This document shows positions 1 through 8,838 of a stretch of DNA of 64,000 nt, piece by piece. Where the stretch lies: contig CP036163.1 in NCBI GenBank assembly GCA_019056595.1, forward strand, positions 3,534,001-3,598,000, read 5' to 3'. Positions within the stretch are counted from its first letter, which is position 1. Every line of letters starts with the position of its first letter. Below the pieces are notes generated by a model, which saw only the letters and a program-made list of their open reading frames with translations, made no database searches and was not told where the DNA came from. This DNA is from Pectobacterium atrosepticum (GTDB taxonomy: Bacteria > Pseudomonadota > Gammaproteobacteria > Enterobacterales > Enterobacteriaceae). A program made the position numbers and the translations under genes.

Positions 1-14
1 TTAAGCCCGTTGTT

Positions 15-89
15 AGGGGAAACACAGGGGGAGGTTCCCGCAGGGATGCCTCACCCCTGTGGTCGCCCCGTGTATCTCGATGCTTAAGC
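15..89. repeat. Dispersed palindromic intergenic repeat, copy A
   Basis: The stretch starting AGGGGAAACAC and ending CCCCGTGTATCTCG recurs in nearly the same form at 34131-34195. It contains self-complementary parts (AGGTTCCCG, GGGATGCCTC, and GGGG/CCCC ends), so the transcript can fold. Both copies are intergenic. It is probably a REP/MITE-like family of this genus. It lies just before gpdQ, where such folded repeats often separate genes within an operon. Confidence 0.7.
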
Positions 90-172
90 GATCGGCGTTA
101 GGCCATGCGGGTTAGTTAATTCTATTTATCAGGAGCGACACGCTCCGTGTATCTCGATCCTTAAGCGATCGG
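68..172. repeat. Direct repeat pair and small hairpin upstream of gpdQ
   Basis: A 28-bp unit (CCGTGTATCTCGAT.CTTAAG) occurs at 68-95 and again at 145-172 with one mismatch. Between them lies the hairpin GGAGCG-ACA-CGCTCC at 132-146. The first unit overlaps the tail of the dispersed repeat at 15-89, so the second is probably a partial copy of that family. The rest of 1-211 shows no gene; an upstream permease gene would end before position 1. Confidence 0.6.
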
Positions 173-211
173 TGCTCGCCAACGGGCGAAATAATGATAG
201 AGGTGGTTGTT

Positions 212-1036
212 ATGTTGCTGGCTCAGATTTCCGATCTGCATTTTCGCAGTGAAGGGCGCAAGCTCTATGAGTTTATTGATATTAACGGGGAAAATGCCAA
301 AGTCATCAATCAGCTGAACGCGCTGAGCGAGCGGCCGGACGCGGTGGTCATTAGCGGCGACATCGTCAACTGTGGGCGTCCGCAGGAGTATCAGGTTGCC
401 CAGCGCGTGTTGCAGATGCTGGATTATCCGCTGTACGTGATTCCGGGCAATCATGATGACAAGCAGCATTTCCTCAACGCGATGCGTCCACTTTGCCCGC
501 AATTGGGCGATGATCCAGAAAATATCCGCTATGCGGTGGATGATTTTCCGATGCGCCTGCTGTTCATCGATACCAGTTTGACTGGGCAGGCGAAAGGCTG
601 GCTGACGCCATCCACGCTAGGCTGGCTGGAACAGCAATTGCAGGATCACTCAACGCGTGAAACGGCGATCTTCATGCACCACCCGCCGCTGCCGTTGGGA
701 TCGGCGCATATGGATCGTATCGCCTGCGAAAATGGGCACGAGCTGCTGACGCTGATCGAGCGTTTCCCACAGCTTACGCGGATCTTCTGCGGCCATACGC
801 ATCGGCTGATTATGACGCAGCATCGGCAGGCGATTATTGCTACGGTGCCGGGCACCGTCCATCAAGTGCCGTATTTCTACTATGACGACACGTCATACTA
901 CAACCTGGAACCTGCCAGCATTGTCATGCACCGCTATGTGCCGGTAACCGGGCTAGTGAGCTACTGCCAGTCGATCGCGTCGAACACCGGTCCTTACCTC
1001 TACGATCCACGCATCAGCTGTCCGGTGGATGCGTAA
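212..1036 (+). CDS. gpdQ: GpdQ-type glycerophosphodiesterase (binuclear metallophosphoesterase)
   Basis: This cytoplasmic enzyme is expected to hydrolyse glycerophosphodiesters to glycerol-3-phosphate and an alcohol. Starting at the ATG at 212 (AGGTGG five bases upstream; an ATG at 194 is possible), it is 274 residues, the length I recall for Enterobacter aerogenes GpdQ. The metal ligands fall at the same numbers: D8, H10, D50, N80, H156, H195 and H197, in motifs SDLH, GDIVN, GNHDD, MHHPP and GHTH. Its stop overlaps the start of the ABC ATPase gene by one base, so it is translationally coupled to a transporter, which fits uptake and cleavage of glycerophosphodiesters. CpdA-like cAMP diesterase is a less likely alternative. 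Confidence 0.9.
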   Translation: MLLAQISDLHFRSEGRKLYEFIDINGENAKVINQLNALSERPDAVVISGDIVNCGRPQEYQVAQRVLQMLDYPLYVIPGNHDDKQHFLNAMRPLCPQLGDDPENIRYAVDDFPMRLLFIDTSLTGQAKGWLTPSTLGWLEQQLQDHSTRETAIFMHHPPLPLGSAHMDRIACENGHELLTLIERFPQLTRIFCGHTHRLIMTQHRQAIIATVPGTVHQVPYFYYDDTSYYNLEPASIVMHRYVPVTGLVSYCQSIASNTGPYLYDPRISCPVDA

Positions 1037-2124
1037 TGGCCGTGATTCAGTTACGCAATATCAGTAAACGCTTTGAACACATGCAGGCGCTGGCGTCGCT
1101 GTCGTTAGATATCGCCGACGGTGAGTTTCTGGTGCTGGTCGGGCCGTCAGGCTGTGGCAAAAGTACGCTGCTGCGTATGCTGGCCGGTCTGGAAGACGTG
1201 AGCGATGGGCAAATCCTTCTGGGCGACGACGACATTACGACGTGGAGCCCGAAGCAGCGTAATTTCTCGATGATCTTCCAGAACTACGCGTTGTTTCCGC
1301 ATTTGACCGTTGAGCAGAACATCACCTTTGGCATGCGGATGCGCGGCGAACCGAAGGCCGAATATCCACAGCGGGTACAGCGCGTTGCCAGCCTGCTTCA
1401 GCTTGAGCCGTTACTCAAACGCAAACCGGGAAAACTGTCCGGTGGTCAGCGTCAGCGCGTGGCGATGGCGCGTGCGATCGTGCGCGATCCTCGCTTGTTT
1501 TTGATGGATGAACCACTGTCGAATCTGGATGCTCGCCTGCGCAGCGATGTGCGGGACGGCATTATGGATCTGCATCGGCAGTTGAAAACCACCACCGTCT
1601 ACGTCACGCACGATCAGATCGAGGCAATGACGATGGCGGACAGGATCGCCGTGCTGGATCGTGGTGTGTTGCAACAGGTCGGTACGCCGGAACAGCTGTA
1701 TTCTTACCCGGCTAACGTCTTTGTCGCCGGATTTATCGGCACGCCCGCAATGAACATGGTGACGCTGGTATGTTCCGAAGGTCACGCGTTTTTACAAGCA
1801 TTGCCTGTGGTGCTGCCCGTCAGTGAAGAAACACGTTCATTAACCAGTGTGCTGCTAGGGATTCGTCCTGAGCATATTACCGAACACGCCGCGTCAGACG
1901 GCGATTTGTCATTGTCGGGAACGGTGAAGCAACGGGAGCTGTTTGGCGCGGAGTATCTGATTCATGTGGATACGCCGTTGGGAAATATTCGCTACCGTCG
2001 TCCAAATCGCGATGGCGTGCCGAACATCGGCGCGTCCGTTGTGCTTCATTTTTCACCGCAGGATTGTCATTGGTTTTCTGGGCAAACCGCCCGTAATTTA
2101 TCCCAGGAGAAAAGAAATGCGTAA
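1036..2124 (+). CDS. ABC transporter ATP-binding protein, UgpC/MalK type
   Basis: The product, 362 residues, is the nucleotide-binding subunit of a type I importer of the carbohydrate/glycerol-phosphate class. Walker A is GPSGCGKS (36-43), the signature LSGGQ (134-138), Walker B LFLMDEP (154-160, catalytic E159), and the switch histidine H192. Residues from about 235 form the C-terminal TOBE/regulatory domain seen in MalK and UgpC. It follows gpdQ with a one-base overlap and precedes the binding-protein gene with an eight-base overlap. The permeases are not in the window and presumably lie upstream. Neighbouring gpdQ suggests glycerophosphodiesters or glycerol-3-phosphate as substrate; that part is inference. 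Confidence 0.9.
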   Translation: MAVIQLRNISKRFEHMQALASLSLDIADGEFLVLVGPSGCGKSTLLRMLAGLEDVSDGQILLGDDDITTWSPKQRNFSMIFQNYALFPHLTVEQNITFGMRMRGEPKAEYPQRVQRVASLLQLEPLLKRKPGKLSGGQRQRVAMARAIVRDPRLFLMDEPLSNLDARLRSDVRDGIMDLHRQLKTTTVYVTHDQIEAMTMADRIAVLDRGVLQQVGTPEQLYSYPANVFVAGFIGTPAMNMVTLVCSEGHAFLQALPVVLPVSEETRSLTSVLLGIRPEHITEHAASDGDLSLSGTVKQRELFGAEYLIHVDTPLGNIRYRRPNRDGVPNIGASVVLHFSPQDCHWFSGQTARNLSQEKRNA

Positions 2125-3424
2125 GCCTCGTATGATGGCGCTGGCGATAGCCTTGCTGATGTCTGGCCCTGTTCTGGCAAAAGAGAATATCGATTTTATG
2201 TTCCCCGCGCCGGTTGATGGCAAGCTGACGATGGAAATGACGCGCATCATCAAAGAGTACAACCAATCGCAGGATCAGGTTGAAGTGCGTGGGATCTTCA
2301 CCGGCAGTTACGACACGACGAAAGTGAAAGCGGAAGCCGCCGCCAAAGCGGGCGATCCGCCAGCGCTGGTGATTATGTCTGCAAACTTCACCGCCGATCT
2401 GGTTATCAAGGATGAAATCCTGCCGATGGACGAGCTGTTCAAATACGGCAACGAAAAAGCCACGCCTTTCCTGACCAAAAATTTCTGGCCCGCGCTGCAT
2501 CAGAACGCGCAGGTGATGGGGGTGACTTACGCGATCCCATTCCACAACTCGACGCCGATCCTCTATTACAACGAAGACATGCTGAAGAAGGCGGGCTTTA
2601 ACGAACCGCCAAAAAATTGGGATGAAGTGGCTGCGGTCGCCAAGAAACTGACCGATCCGGCGAAAGGGCAGTGGGGCATCATGATCCCGTCCACGAACGA
2701 TGACTACGGCGGCTGGATGCTGTCTGCGCTGACGCGTGCCAACGGCGGGGCGTATTACAATGCTGATTATCCGGGTGAAGTGTATTACAACACGGCATCG
2801 ACCAAAGGTGCGCTTCAGTTCTGGCGTGATTTGGTGTACCGCGACAAAGCAATGCCTGCCGGTGTGCTGAATTCCAAGCAAATCAGCGCCGCGTTTTTCT
2901 CCGGCAAGTTGGGTATGGCGATGCTGAGCACCGGTGCGCTGGGCTTTATGCGCGAAAACACCAAAGATTTCTCGCTCGGTGTGGCGATGATGCCGGAAAA
3001 AGAGCGTCGTGGTGTGACCATCGGCGGCGCCAGTCTGGTGAGCTTCAAAGGGATTTCCGAGGAGAAGAAGAAAGCGGCCTGGCAGTTTATGAACTATCTG
3101 GTCAGTCCGGAAGTCAGCGGAAGCTGGAGCCGTTTTACCGGCTACTTCGCACCGCGTATGGCGGCCTACGATCTGCCAGAAATGAAAGACTATCTGGCGA
3201 AAGATCCGCGCGCAGCCATTGCGTTGTCACAGCTGCAATATGCCCATCCGTGGTACGCAACCTATGAAACGGTCGCGGTACGCAAAGCGATGGAAAATCA
3301 GCTGGCGGCGCTGTTAAACGATCCGGCGAAAAAGGTCGATGACGCTGCTGCCGCTGCACAGAAAGAGGCGGATGGCATCATGAAGCCTTACGTGGATAAA
3401 ACCGCGTTGCGAGACGTGAAATAA
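2117..3424 (+). CDS. ABC transporter periplasmic substrate-binding protein (UgpB-like)
   Basis: The start is the ATG at 2117, preceded by AGGAGA at 2105-2110, giving 435 residues. An N-terminal signal peptide ends near VLA-KE (residue 22), so the protein is periplasmic. The fold is a family 1 (SBP_bac_1) solute-binding protein of the UgpB/MalE class, seen in stretches such as YAIPFHNSTPILYYNEDML. It is the last gene of the gpdQ operon and overlaps the ATPase gene by eight bases. The probable ligand is a glycerophosphodiester or sn-glycerol-3-phosphate, inferred from GpdQ. A strong hairpin follows the stop. Confidence 0.88.
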   Translation: MRKPRMMALAIALLMSGPVLAKENIDFMFPAPVDGKLTMEMTRIIKEYNQSQDQVEVRGIFTGSYDTTKVKAEAAAKAGDPPALVIMSANFTADLVIKDEILPMDELFKYGNEKATPFLTKNFWPALHQNAQVMGVTYAIPFHNSTPILYYNEDMLKKAGFNEPPKNWDEVAAVAKKLTDPAKGQWGIMIPSTNDDYGGWMLSALTRANGGAYYNADYPGEVYYNTASTKGALQFWRDLVYRDKAMPAGVLNSKQISAAFFSGKLGMAMLSTGALGFMRENTKDFSLGVAMMPEKERRGVTIGGASLVSFKGISEEKKKAAWQFMNYLVSPEVSGSWSRFTGYFAPRMAAYDLPEMKDYLAKDPRAAIALSQLQYAHPWYATYETVAVRKAMENQLAALLNDPAKKVDDAAAAAQKEADGIMKPYVDKTALRDVK

Positions 3425-3433
3425 GAACATCTT

Positions 3434-3460
3434 GCCCCGTTGATGTTAATTCAACGGGGC
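3434..3460. terminator. Bidirectional hairpin between convergent operons
   Basis: A 10-bp perfect stem, GCCCCGTTGA paired with TCAACGGGGC, encloses the 7-base loop TGTTAAT. It lies between the converging solute-binding-protein gene and rafB. The right arm overlaps the rafB stop codon (3451-3453), so it can serve both directions. Confidence 0.75.
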
Positions 3461-4713
3461 ACCTGAGAATGCATATTCGTCGTGCTGCGTGAAGATGACA
3501 GCGTAAAGGCGGAGATCGCTGTAAAGGTGAGGGCTATACCACCAAGAATCAGGTAAGTCTGGTTGAAGCCGATACGATCGTACAGATTGCCCGCGGCGGA
3601 GGAGAGAAATATCGCCATGAACTGTTTAGCGAACTGGAAGCCCACCAGATAGATCGTGGCCGACAAGCGCGAATCAAACGTACTGGCGATGTATTTGAAA
3701 ATCCCGATAAGCAGTAGCGGCACCTCGAAGGCGTGCAGCATTTTCAGGATGATGACTTCTGTGATAGACGTGGCACAGGCTGAGCCCAAAATCCTGATCG
3801 ACATAATCGTTCCCGCCACCAGCAGCGCATTTTTGGCACCGATCCGCCCGATCAGCCACGGTGTGCAGAACATCACCAGCGCATTCGCTGCTTCCCCAGC
3901 CGTGGTGACAAAGCCAAAGATCTGATTGCCCTGCTCCTGCGAGTTAAAAAACGATTTAAAGAAATTAGCGAATTGCTGATCGTAGACGTCATAAATACAG
4001 GCGACGCCGACCACGTATAGTACCAGCAACCAGAACTGACGGTTGGCCAGCAGGCCTAATGCCAGCTTCACACTAAAAGGTGAAGTATTGGCACCGAGCG
4101 AGTCCATGACGGCGGCGGTCGGGTTGCTTTCCGTCTTCGCCAGACACAGCAACACGATCAAAATAATCGCCGACCCGGATCCCATCCAAAACACAATATC
4201 GGGATTGATGTTAAACAGCATTCCCGCTGTTGAAGCACAGATTCCCCAGCCAAAGCAGCCAAACATGCGCGCCTTACCGTACTCAAAATGGTGCTGTCGG
4301 CTGATGCGTTCGATATAGGCTTCAATGGCACCGGCGCCCGCACTGAAAGAGAACCCGATATACAGGCCGCCGACTAAGGCACCTAGTATCACGTTGATTT
4401 TTAACAGCGGGGCGAAGACATAGAGAAAGAAAGGGGCAAAGAAGAGCAAGAGCACGGAGATCACCCAGAGCAGGTGCTTCTTCATGCCCAGCTTGTCGGA
4501 CAGAATGCCGAGGAACGGTTGAAACAGGATCGCGAACAAAGACAGGAAGGAAAAGACGATACCGGTATCGGTTTTGTTGAGCCCGATGACGTCCGACAGC
4601 CAAATCGGCAAAAACGGAAAGCACGTCGCCATGATGAAAAAATAAAGAAAGAAGAACGCGCCGAAAATCCAGAAGTTACGGTTATTTTTATAGTAGCAGG
4701 AAGTAGTAGGCAT
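3451..4713 (-). CDS. rafB: LacY-family oligosaccharide:H+ symporter, raffinose permease
   Basis: This is a 420-residue inner-membrane major facilitator of the oligosaccharide:H+ symporter family (LacY is 417). The LacY functional residues are recognisable by context: the GAIEAYIE glutamate, the Arg in YGKARMFGCFGW, the Glu in VTTAGEAANA, the Arg in IMSIRILG, and His/Glu in MLHAFEVP. The RBS AGGAGGG sits just before the ATG. It lies downstream of an alpha-galactosidase and a LacI-type repressor, the same set as the E. coli plasmid raf operon, so raffinose/melibiose is the likely substrate. Which alpha-galactoside it prefers cannot be read from the sequence. Confidence 0.88.
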   Translation of the reverse strand: MPTTSCYYKNNRNFWIFGAFFFLYFFIMATCFPFLPIWLSDVIGLNKTDTGIVFSFLSLFAILFQPFLGILSDKLGMKKHLLWVISVLLLFFAPFFLYVFAPLLKINVILGALVGGLYIGFSFSAGAGAIEAYIERISRQHHFEYGKARMFGCFGWGICASTAGMLFNINPDIVFWMGSGSAIILIVLLCLAKTESNPTAAVMDSLGANTSPFSVKLALGLLANRQFWLLVLYVVGVACIYDVYDQQFANFFKSFFNSQEQGNQIFGFVTTAGEAANALVMFCTPWLIGRIGAKNALLVAGTIMSIRILGSACATSITEVIILKMLHAFEVPLLLIGIFKYIASTFDSRLSATIYLVGFQFAKQFMAIFLSSAAGNLYDRIGFNQTYLILGGIALTFTAISAFTLSSSRSTTNMHSQVPR

Positions 4714-4748
4714 CTTTATTCCCTCCTAGAGGGCAGAAGTCATCATGA

Positions 4749-4770
4749 CGCGGGACAGTGCTGTCCCGCG
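4749..4770 (-). other. Intercistronic hairpin between rafA and rafB
   Basis: A perfect 10-bp inverted repeat, CGCGGGACAG / CTGTCCCGCG, has a 2-base loop in the 94-bp gap between rafA and rafB. There is no run of U after it on the minus strand, so it is more likely to affect mRNA stability or differential expression within the operon than to stop transcription outright. Confidence 0.55.
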
Positions 4771-4807
4771 CGGTCGTGTTGCGAATGTGTAGGGCTAGGG
4801 AAAAATG

Positions 4808-6952
4808 CTAGCTGCTGGCGCTCTCCGGTACTGCGGAAAGCTCGACCAGAATGGCGGTTTCTGGCGTCAGGACAGGGAGGGCAAGACCGGCTTGCATCAG
4901 CCAATCGCCGGAAACCACCAGCGGTTGGCGTAACCAAGGTGGAAGTTCACGCATGGTGCCGCCACCTTCGCGCACCGTTTTGATTTCTGGGCCGTCCAGC
5001 AGTTTGATTTCATAACGTGCGTCGGGCAGCAGGCCAGGGAAGCGGAGCGTGCCTGCCAGCGAATAATCTGGCATGTGCAACTGGGCTACCTGGAAAACGG
5101 CATGCTGCCGATCGCGGCTCACCACGCCGGTGACTTGCACCGTATCGTCCGGCATCTCGACCCGCCAGGTTGTGCCGCTGTGCAGCAGCGGGCGCAGTGT
5201 TTTATGCAACTGGATATAGTGGCGATAGCCTTCCAGCTCGTCATCATCGGCTTTGACAGGATCCAGCTCGATTCCCATATGGCCGAACAGGGCGGTCAGG
5301 CCGCGAAACGCGATAGTGTGACGCCGATACGTGGCGTGGCAGCGGGCGTGCCCGATGTGTTGCCCCATCACCTCTGGCGGGAAGAAGTAGCTCATACCGC
5401 GTTGGATGGTCTGACGCTCCAGCGCGTCGTTGTTATCCGATACCCAGAAACGCTGGGTGCGCTCCAGCACGCCATAATCGATGCGGCCGCCGCCGGAGGC
5501 GCAGGATTCAAATTCGACATGGGGAAAACGCTGGCGCAGGGTATCGAGCAGGCGATAGAACTGCCGGGTTTGCGCATCGGCGGCCAGACGTCCTTCATGG
5601 CCGGGTTGCACCAGTTCGCGGTTCATATCCCATTTGACATAATCGACAGGGTGTTCGCCCAGCAGCCAGCTCAGCCGTTCCAGTAAATAAGCGAAAGCGT
5701 CGGGCTGGTTTAAATTCAACACATACTGGTAGCGGCCTGTGGGCTGCTTATAGCCGGGCAATTGCAGCACCCAGTCGGGATGGGCGCGAAACAGATCGGA
5801 ATCGGGGTTAATCATCTCCGGTTCGACCCAAATGCCGAATTCCATCCCCAGTGCTTTGACATGCTCAATGACTGGCATCAGCCCGTTAGGGTACTTTTCC
5901 TCGTCCAAATACCAGTCGCCGAGCGCGGCCCTGTCGTGATGACGCCCGCGGAACCAGCCGTCGTCGATAATGAAGCGCTCTACGCCGACGTCGGCGGCTT
6001 TGCTCGCCATCTGCATGATGTACTCTGGGGAGTGATCGAAATAGATCCCTTCCCACGTATTGAGGTGCACCGGGCGGGGCTTATCGCCGCAGAATTGGAT
6101 CAGCGATTGGCGTAAGAAGGAGTGATAACGCTGGCTCATGCCGTTCAGGCCAGTGTCGGAGAACGCCGCGTAGACCCATGGTGTCGTGAGCGATTCCGAC
6201 TGTGCCAGCGTGATTTCGCCCGGCAGATAAAGGGCTTCTGCCTGTACGACGCGACGTCCGTCGGTTTTGATATCGGCACGCAAACGGTGGTTGCCGCTCC
6301 AGCCTAAATGCACGCCCCAGACGGCCCCACGTTGCTCGCTAAATGCGGGTTCGCCGAGAATTAGGGCAGGGAAATATTCGTGTGAACTTCTTCCCCGACG
6401 GCTTTCCTGAATAAAACCGCCGTGCTGCAACGTCAGGCGGTGAGCCTGAAACTCACGCAGCCAGCGACCGTGAAACGCCATGACATCGCTCGCCCGTTCA
6501 GGGACGGGCAGCGTGACGGCAAGACGCTGTACTTGCCAGGCGTCAGCGCGCAGATTCTGTAACGTGTGGCGCAGTTGTAGCACATCGGTCTGTGGATCCA
6601 GTCGCAGTTCGCTGGTCAGGCGAAGGCCTGCCTGTGTATCGTCTGCCGTGATGGTGAGCGTGTTGTCTTGAACATCAACCTGCGTGGTCGTGAAGATTGG
6701 CGCGGCGTCGTAACCTGAACGATGGCCTTCAATACCCGGCGAACCGAATTGGCCACGCCCATATTCCATTGCCAGCGTCAGGGGGAGATCGACATCCAGA
6801 CGACCATTGGCGACGGGGCGTTGCAGAGAAACGATATCTTGTGGCGAAAAACCGCGTAGCCGTGGTCCCCAATAGAGAATTTCTGCTGCTGGCGAGCAAC
6901 GCACGATGACATCGCACTGCGCGCTGGTTAATTGAACAATATCACGCATCAT
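4808..6952 (-). CDS. rafA: Alpha-galactosidase, glycoside hydrolase family 36
   Basis: The enzyme removes alpha-1,6-linked galactose from raffinose or melibiose. It is 714 residues, close to the roughly 708 of plasmid RafA. The GH36 core begins about residue 299 (NTWEGIYFD, then FIIDDGWF). The nucleophile is D442 in VKWDMNRE, and the acid/base is D506 in FWVSDNND after the ESCASGGGR motif. There is no signal peptide, so it is cytoplasmic and depends on the permease. The ATG at 6952 has GGAG eight bases upstream; a second ATG at 6949 is possible. It is transcribed from the promoter/operator region at 6953-7171 and followed by rafB. Confidence 0.92.
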   Translation of the reverse strand: MMRDIVQLTSAQCDVIVRCSPAAEILYWGPRLRGFSPQDIVSLQRPVANGRLDVDLPLTLAMEYGRGQFGSPGIEGHRSGYDAAPIFTTTQVDVQDNTLTITADDTQAGLRLTSELRLDPQTDVLQLRHTLQNLRADAWQVQRLAVTLPVPERASDVMAFHGRWLREFQAHRLTLQHGGFIQESRRGRSSHEYFPALILGEPAFSEQRGAVWGVHLGWSGNHRLRADIKTDGRRVVQAEALYLPGEITLAQSESLTTPWVYAAFSDTGLNGMSQRYHSFLRQSLIQFCGDKPRPVHLNTWEGIYFDHSPEYIMQMASKAADVGVERFIIDDGWFRGRHHDRAALGDWYLDEEKYPNGLMPVIEHVKALGMEFGIWVEPEMINPDSDLFRAHPDWVLQLPGYKQPTGRYQYVLNLNQPDAFAYLLERLSWLLGEHPVDYVKWDMNRELVQPGHEGRLAADAQTRQFYRLLDTLRQRFPHVEFESCASGGGRIDYGVLERTQRFWVSDNNDALERQTIQRGMSYFFPPEVMGQHIGHARCHATYRRHTIAFRGLTALFGHMGIELDPVKADDDELEGYRHYIQLHKTLRPLLHSGTTWRVEMPDDTVQVTGVVSRDRQHAVFQVAQLHMPDYSLAGTLRFPGLLPDARYEIKLLDGPEIKTVREGGGTMRELPPWLRQPLVVSGDWLMQAGLALPVLTPETAILVELSAVPESASS

Positions 6953-7003
6953 GAGGAAGGCTCCAAATTACGACCAAACTGCAAGTAGTGGCTTTTAGTG
7001 GAA

Positions 7004-7039
7004 ACTTAAACGTTTAAGTGTTCAACTTAAACGTTTAAG
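7004..7039 (-). promoter_or_regulatory. Twin palindromic operators flanking the rafA -35 box
   Basis: The 14-bp perfect palindrome CTTAAACGTTTAAG occurs twice, at 7005-7018 and 7026-7039, 21 bp centre to centre (two helical turns). On the minus strand the bases between them read TTGAAC, a plausible -35 hexamer for rafA; the -10 is weak. This matches what is known of the E. coli raf operon, where two palindromes flank the -35 box and bind RafR. A TGTGA half-site at 7044-7048 could belong to a CRP site but lacks a good second half. Confidence 0.85.
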
Positions 7040-7171
7040 AAATGTGATTTTGTTAAAACAATCGTGAGTAAATGGGAATAAATTTCGAAGAAGATGTGAA
7101 CGGCATCTCGCTGTCGGATGGTGTAAAAAACCAACCGGTGTCTTTATGAGGGAGGGAGAGAACGGAATAGC

Positions 7172-8176
7172 TTAGGCGGGAAAACTCGTTTTACCGATGC
7201 GCAGCGTCGGCTGCCATAATACCTGCAAGTTTTCTACGGCTTCGCCCGCGATGAGCGCCTGCGTCATGCTGGCAATTTGTTCGCCAACCTGTTCGCGTGT
7301 CGCCTGCTCTATTGCGGTTACGTTGAGGTCGGTCAGGCTGTCCTGTGGTAAACCGTCATACATCACTAACGCTATAGGGTGTGGACCGGAAAGACGACCG
7401 GCCTGCTGCAATGCGGCAACGGCACCGTCGCCATGAACGTTGCCATCCATCACAATCGCGGTTGGCGGTTCAGGTAGCGCCAGAAGGTCGAGCATAGCCT
7501 GGTAGCCCGCGCGGCGTGTTGGGTCCACACCACGCAGATAGTCATCGTGAAACGGCAAGTTGTGGCGTTGCAGAGCATCGCGATAGCCCTGACGACGTTG
7601 CATAATAAACGCCTGTGGATGGTCTTCGCTTAACATGGCGATGCGGCGATGGCCGAGCGTAATCAGGTGTTCGGTCGCCAGCGACATGCCTGCGCGGTTG
7701 TCAAAATCGAACCAAGCGTAAGGGTGCGATAGTTGGCTGCGCCCCAGTGCCAGAAAAGGCACCTTGTGGTGTTGCAGCAACATCAGCCGCGCATCTTGTT
7801 CGCACGTATGCGCCACAATCAGCGCGTCGATACGGTGGCTGGTGATCAACCGGACAGCACCCTGACAGGCGTCTTGTTCGTCTGCCAGCAGGAGAAAATC
7901 CACGTCGTGCTGCGCCAGTTTGCTGCTGATCGCACCAATCATCTCAAAAAAGATATCGTTACTCAGGGAGGAGGCGTAGGGATAGACCAGCCCGATGGCA
8001 TCGCTTTTACCCATTTTCAGACGGCGCGCGTGCGTATTGGGGCGATAACCGATACGTTCCGCTTCTTCCTGAATACGCTGGCGCGTGGCTTCGGAGATAT
8101 CTCGATGGCCGTTCAGAGCACGGCTCACCGCGGTTACCGACAAACCCAGGTTATTCGCGATTGTTTTTAAAGACAT
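7172..8176 (-). CDS. rafR: LacI-family repressor of the raffinose operon
   Basis: This is a 334-residue LacI/GalR repressor. The N-terminal helix-turn-helix reads LKTIANNLGLSVTAVSRALNG, with the hinge following near residues 45-60, then a periplasmic-binding-like effector domain. The chosen start is the ATG at 8176, with AGGAG six bases upstream; a GTG at 8179 would add one residue. It lies directly upstream of rafA on the same strand, separated by the two palindromic operators, so it most likely represses rafAB until an alpha-galactoside binds. Confidence 0.88.
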   Translation of the reverse strand: MSLKTIANNLGLSVTAVSRALNGHRDISEATRQRIQEEAERIGYRPNTHARRLKMGKSDAIGLVYPYASSLSNDIFFEMIGAISSKLAQHDVDFLLLADEQDACQGAVRLITSHRIDALIVAHTCEQDARLMLLQHHKVPFLALGRSQLSHPYAWFDFDNRAGMSLATEHLITLGHRRIAMLSEDHPQAFIMQRRQGYRDALQRHNLPFHDDYLRGVDPTRRAGYQAMLDLLALPEPPTAIVMDGNVHGDGAVAALQQAGRLSGPHPIALVMYDGLPQDSLTDLNVTAIEQATREQVGEQIASMTQALIAGEAVENLQVLWQPTLRIGKTSFPA

Positions 8177-8229
8177 CACCCTCTCCTGACGTGAATGCCC
8201 GGCGACGGGCGTCTATCGGGAAAACCGAA

Positions 8230-8838
8230 TTATAGCAACCACCCTTTGGCTTTGGCGTCTTCCAGATGCTGCTTCATGTATTGCCACAGTTCCGGGTTGA
8301 TAGTGGCGATGAACTCGGCGCGGTCGAGAACCTGTTCCAAACGGATGCCGTTTTCTACCCAGCTTTGGCCGCCGTTGTAGAGGTTCATCAGCATAGGCAT
8401 AACGCGATCGAGTACCAGAGCGAACTGGGCGCTGGGGGTTTCATTGGCTTCGTATTCTTCCCACAGATCCTGGAATTGCTGACGCTGTGGTTCCGGCAGT
8501 AGGCCGAAAATGCGGGCCGCGGCAGCGACTTCCTGATCGTGAATCGCCAGCCGAGCGGAAAGATCGTACACGATCACATCGCCCGCATCGATTTCGACGA
8601 TATCGTGAATCAGCGCCATTTGGATCACGCGCTGAATATCCACGCCTTCACCTGCGTAAGGAGCCAGCGCCATCGCGGCGACGGCAAAATGCCAGCTGTG
8701 TTCGGCAGAATCTTCATGACGTTCGCTGCCGATAATCTTGGTGCGGCGCTGTACGCTTTTCAATTTATCGATTTCTATCAGAAAGCCGAAAACATCGGTC
8801 ATGGAACCGAAATTCAGAGTAGATGGGGAAGATGACAT
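8230..8838 (-). CDS. HD-domain phosphohydrolase (HD_3 / YfbR-HDDC2 type)
   Basis: This is a 202-residue cytoplasmic protein with a metal-dependent HD fold. The ligands are visible as His in ERHEDSAEHSWH and the HD pair in ALIHDIVEIDAGD, with a later Asp in VLDRVMP. The family includes 5'-deoxynucleotidases such as YfbR and human HDDC2; the exact substrate cannot be told. It stands alone on the minus strand, 54 bp upstream of rafR, and probably has its own promoter. GAGG lies about ten bases before the ATG at 8838. Confidence 0.8.
   Translation of the reverse strand: MSSSPSTLNFGSMTDVFGFLIEIDKLKSVQRRTKIIGSERHEDSAEHSWHFAVAAMALAPYAGEGVDIQRVIQMALIHDIVEIDAGDVIVYDLSARLAIHDQEVAAAARIFGLLPEPQRQQFQDLWEEYEANETPSAQFALVLDRVMPMLMNLYNGGQSWVENGIRLEQVLDRAEFIATINPELWQYMKQHLEDAKAKGWLL

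Noticed and set aside
1877-2881. 334-residue antisense frame over the binding-protein gene
   Set aside because: Opposite an overlapping operon with clear families; no start signal.
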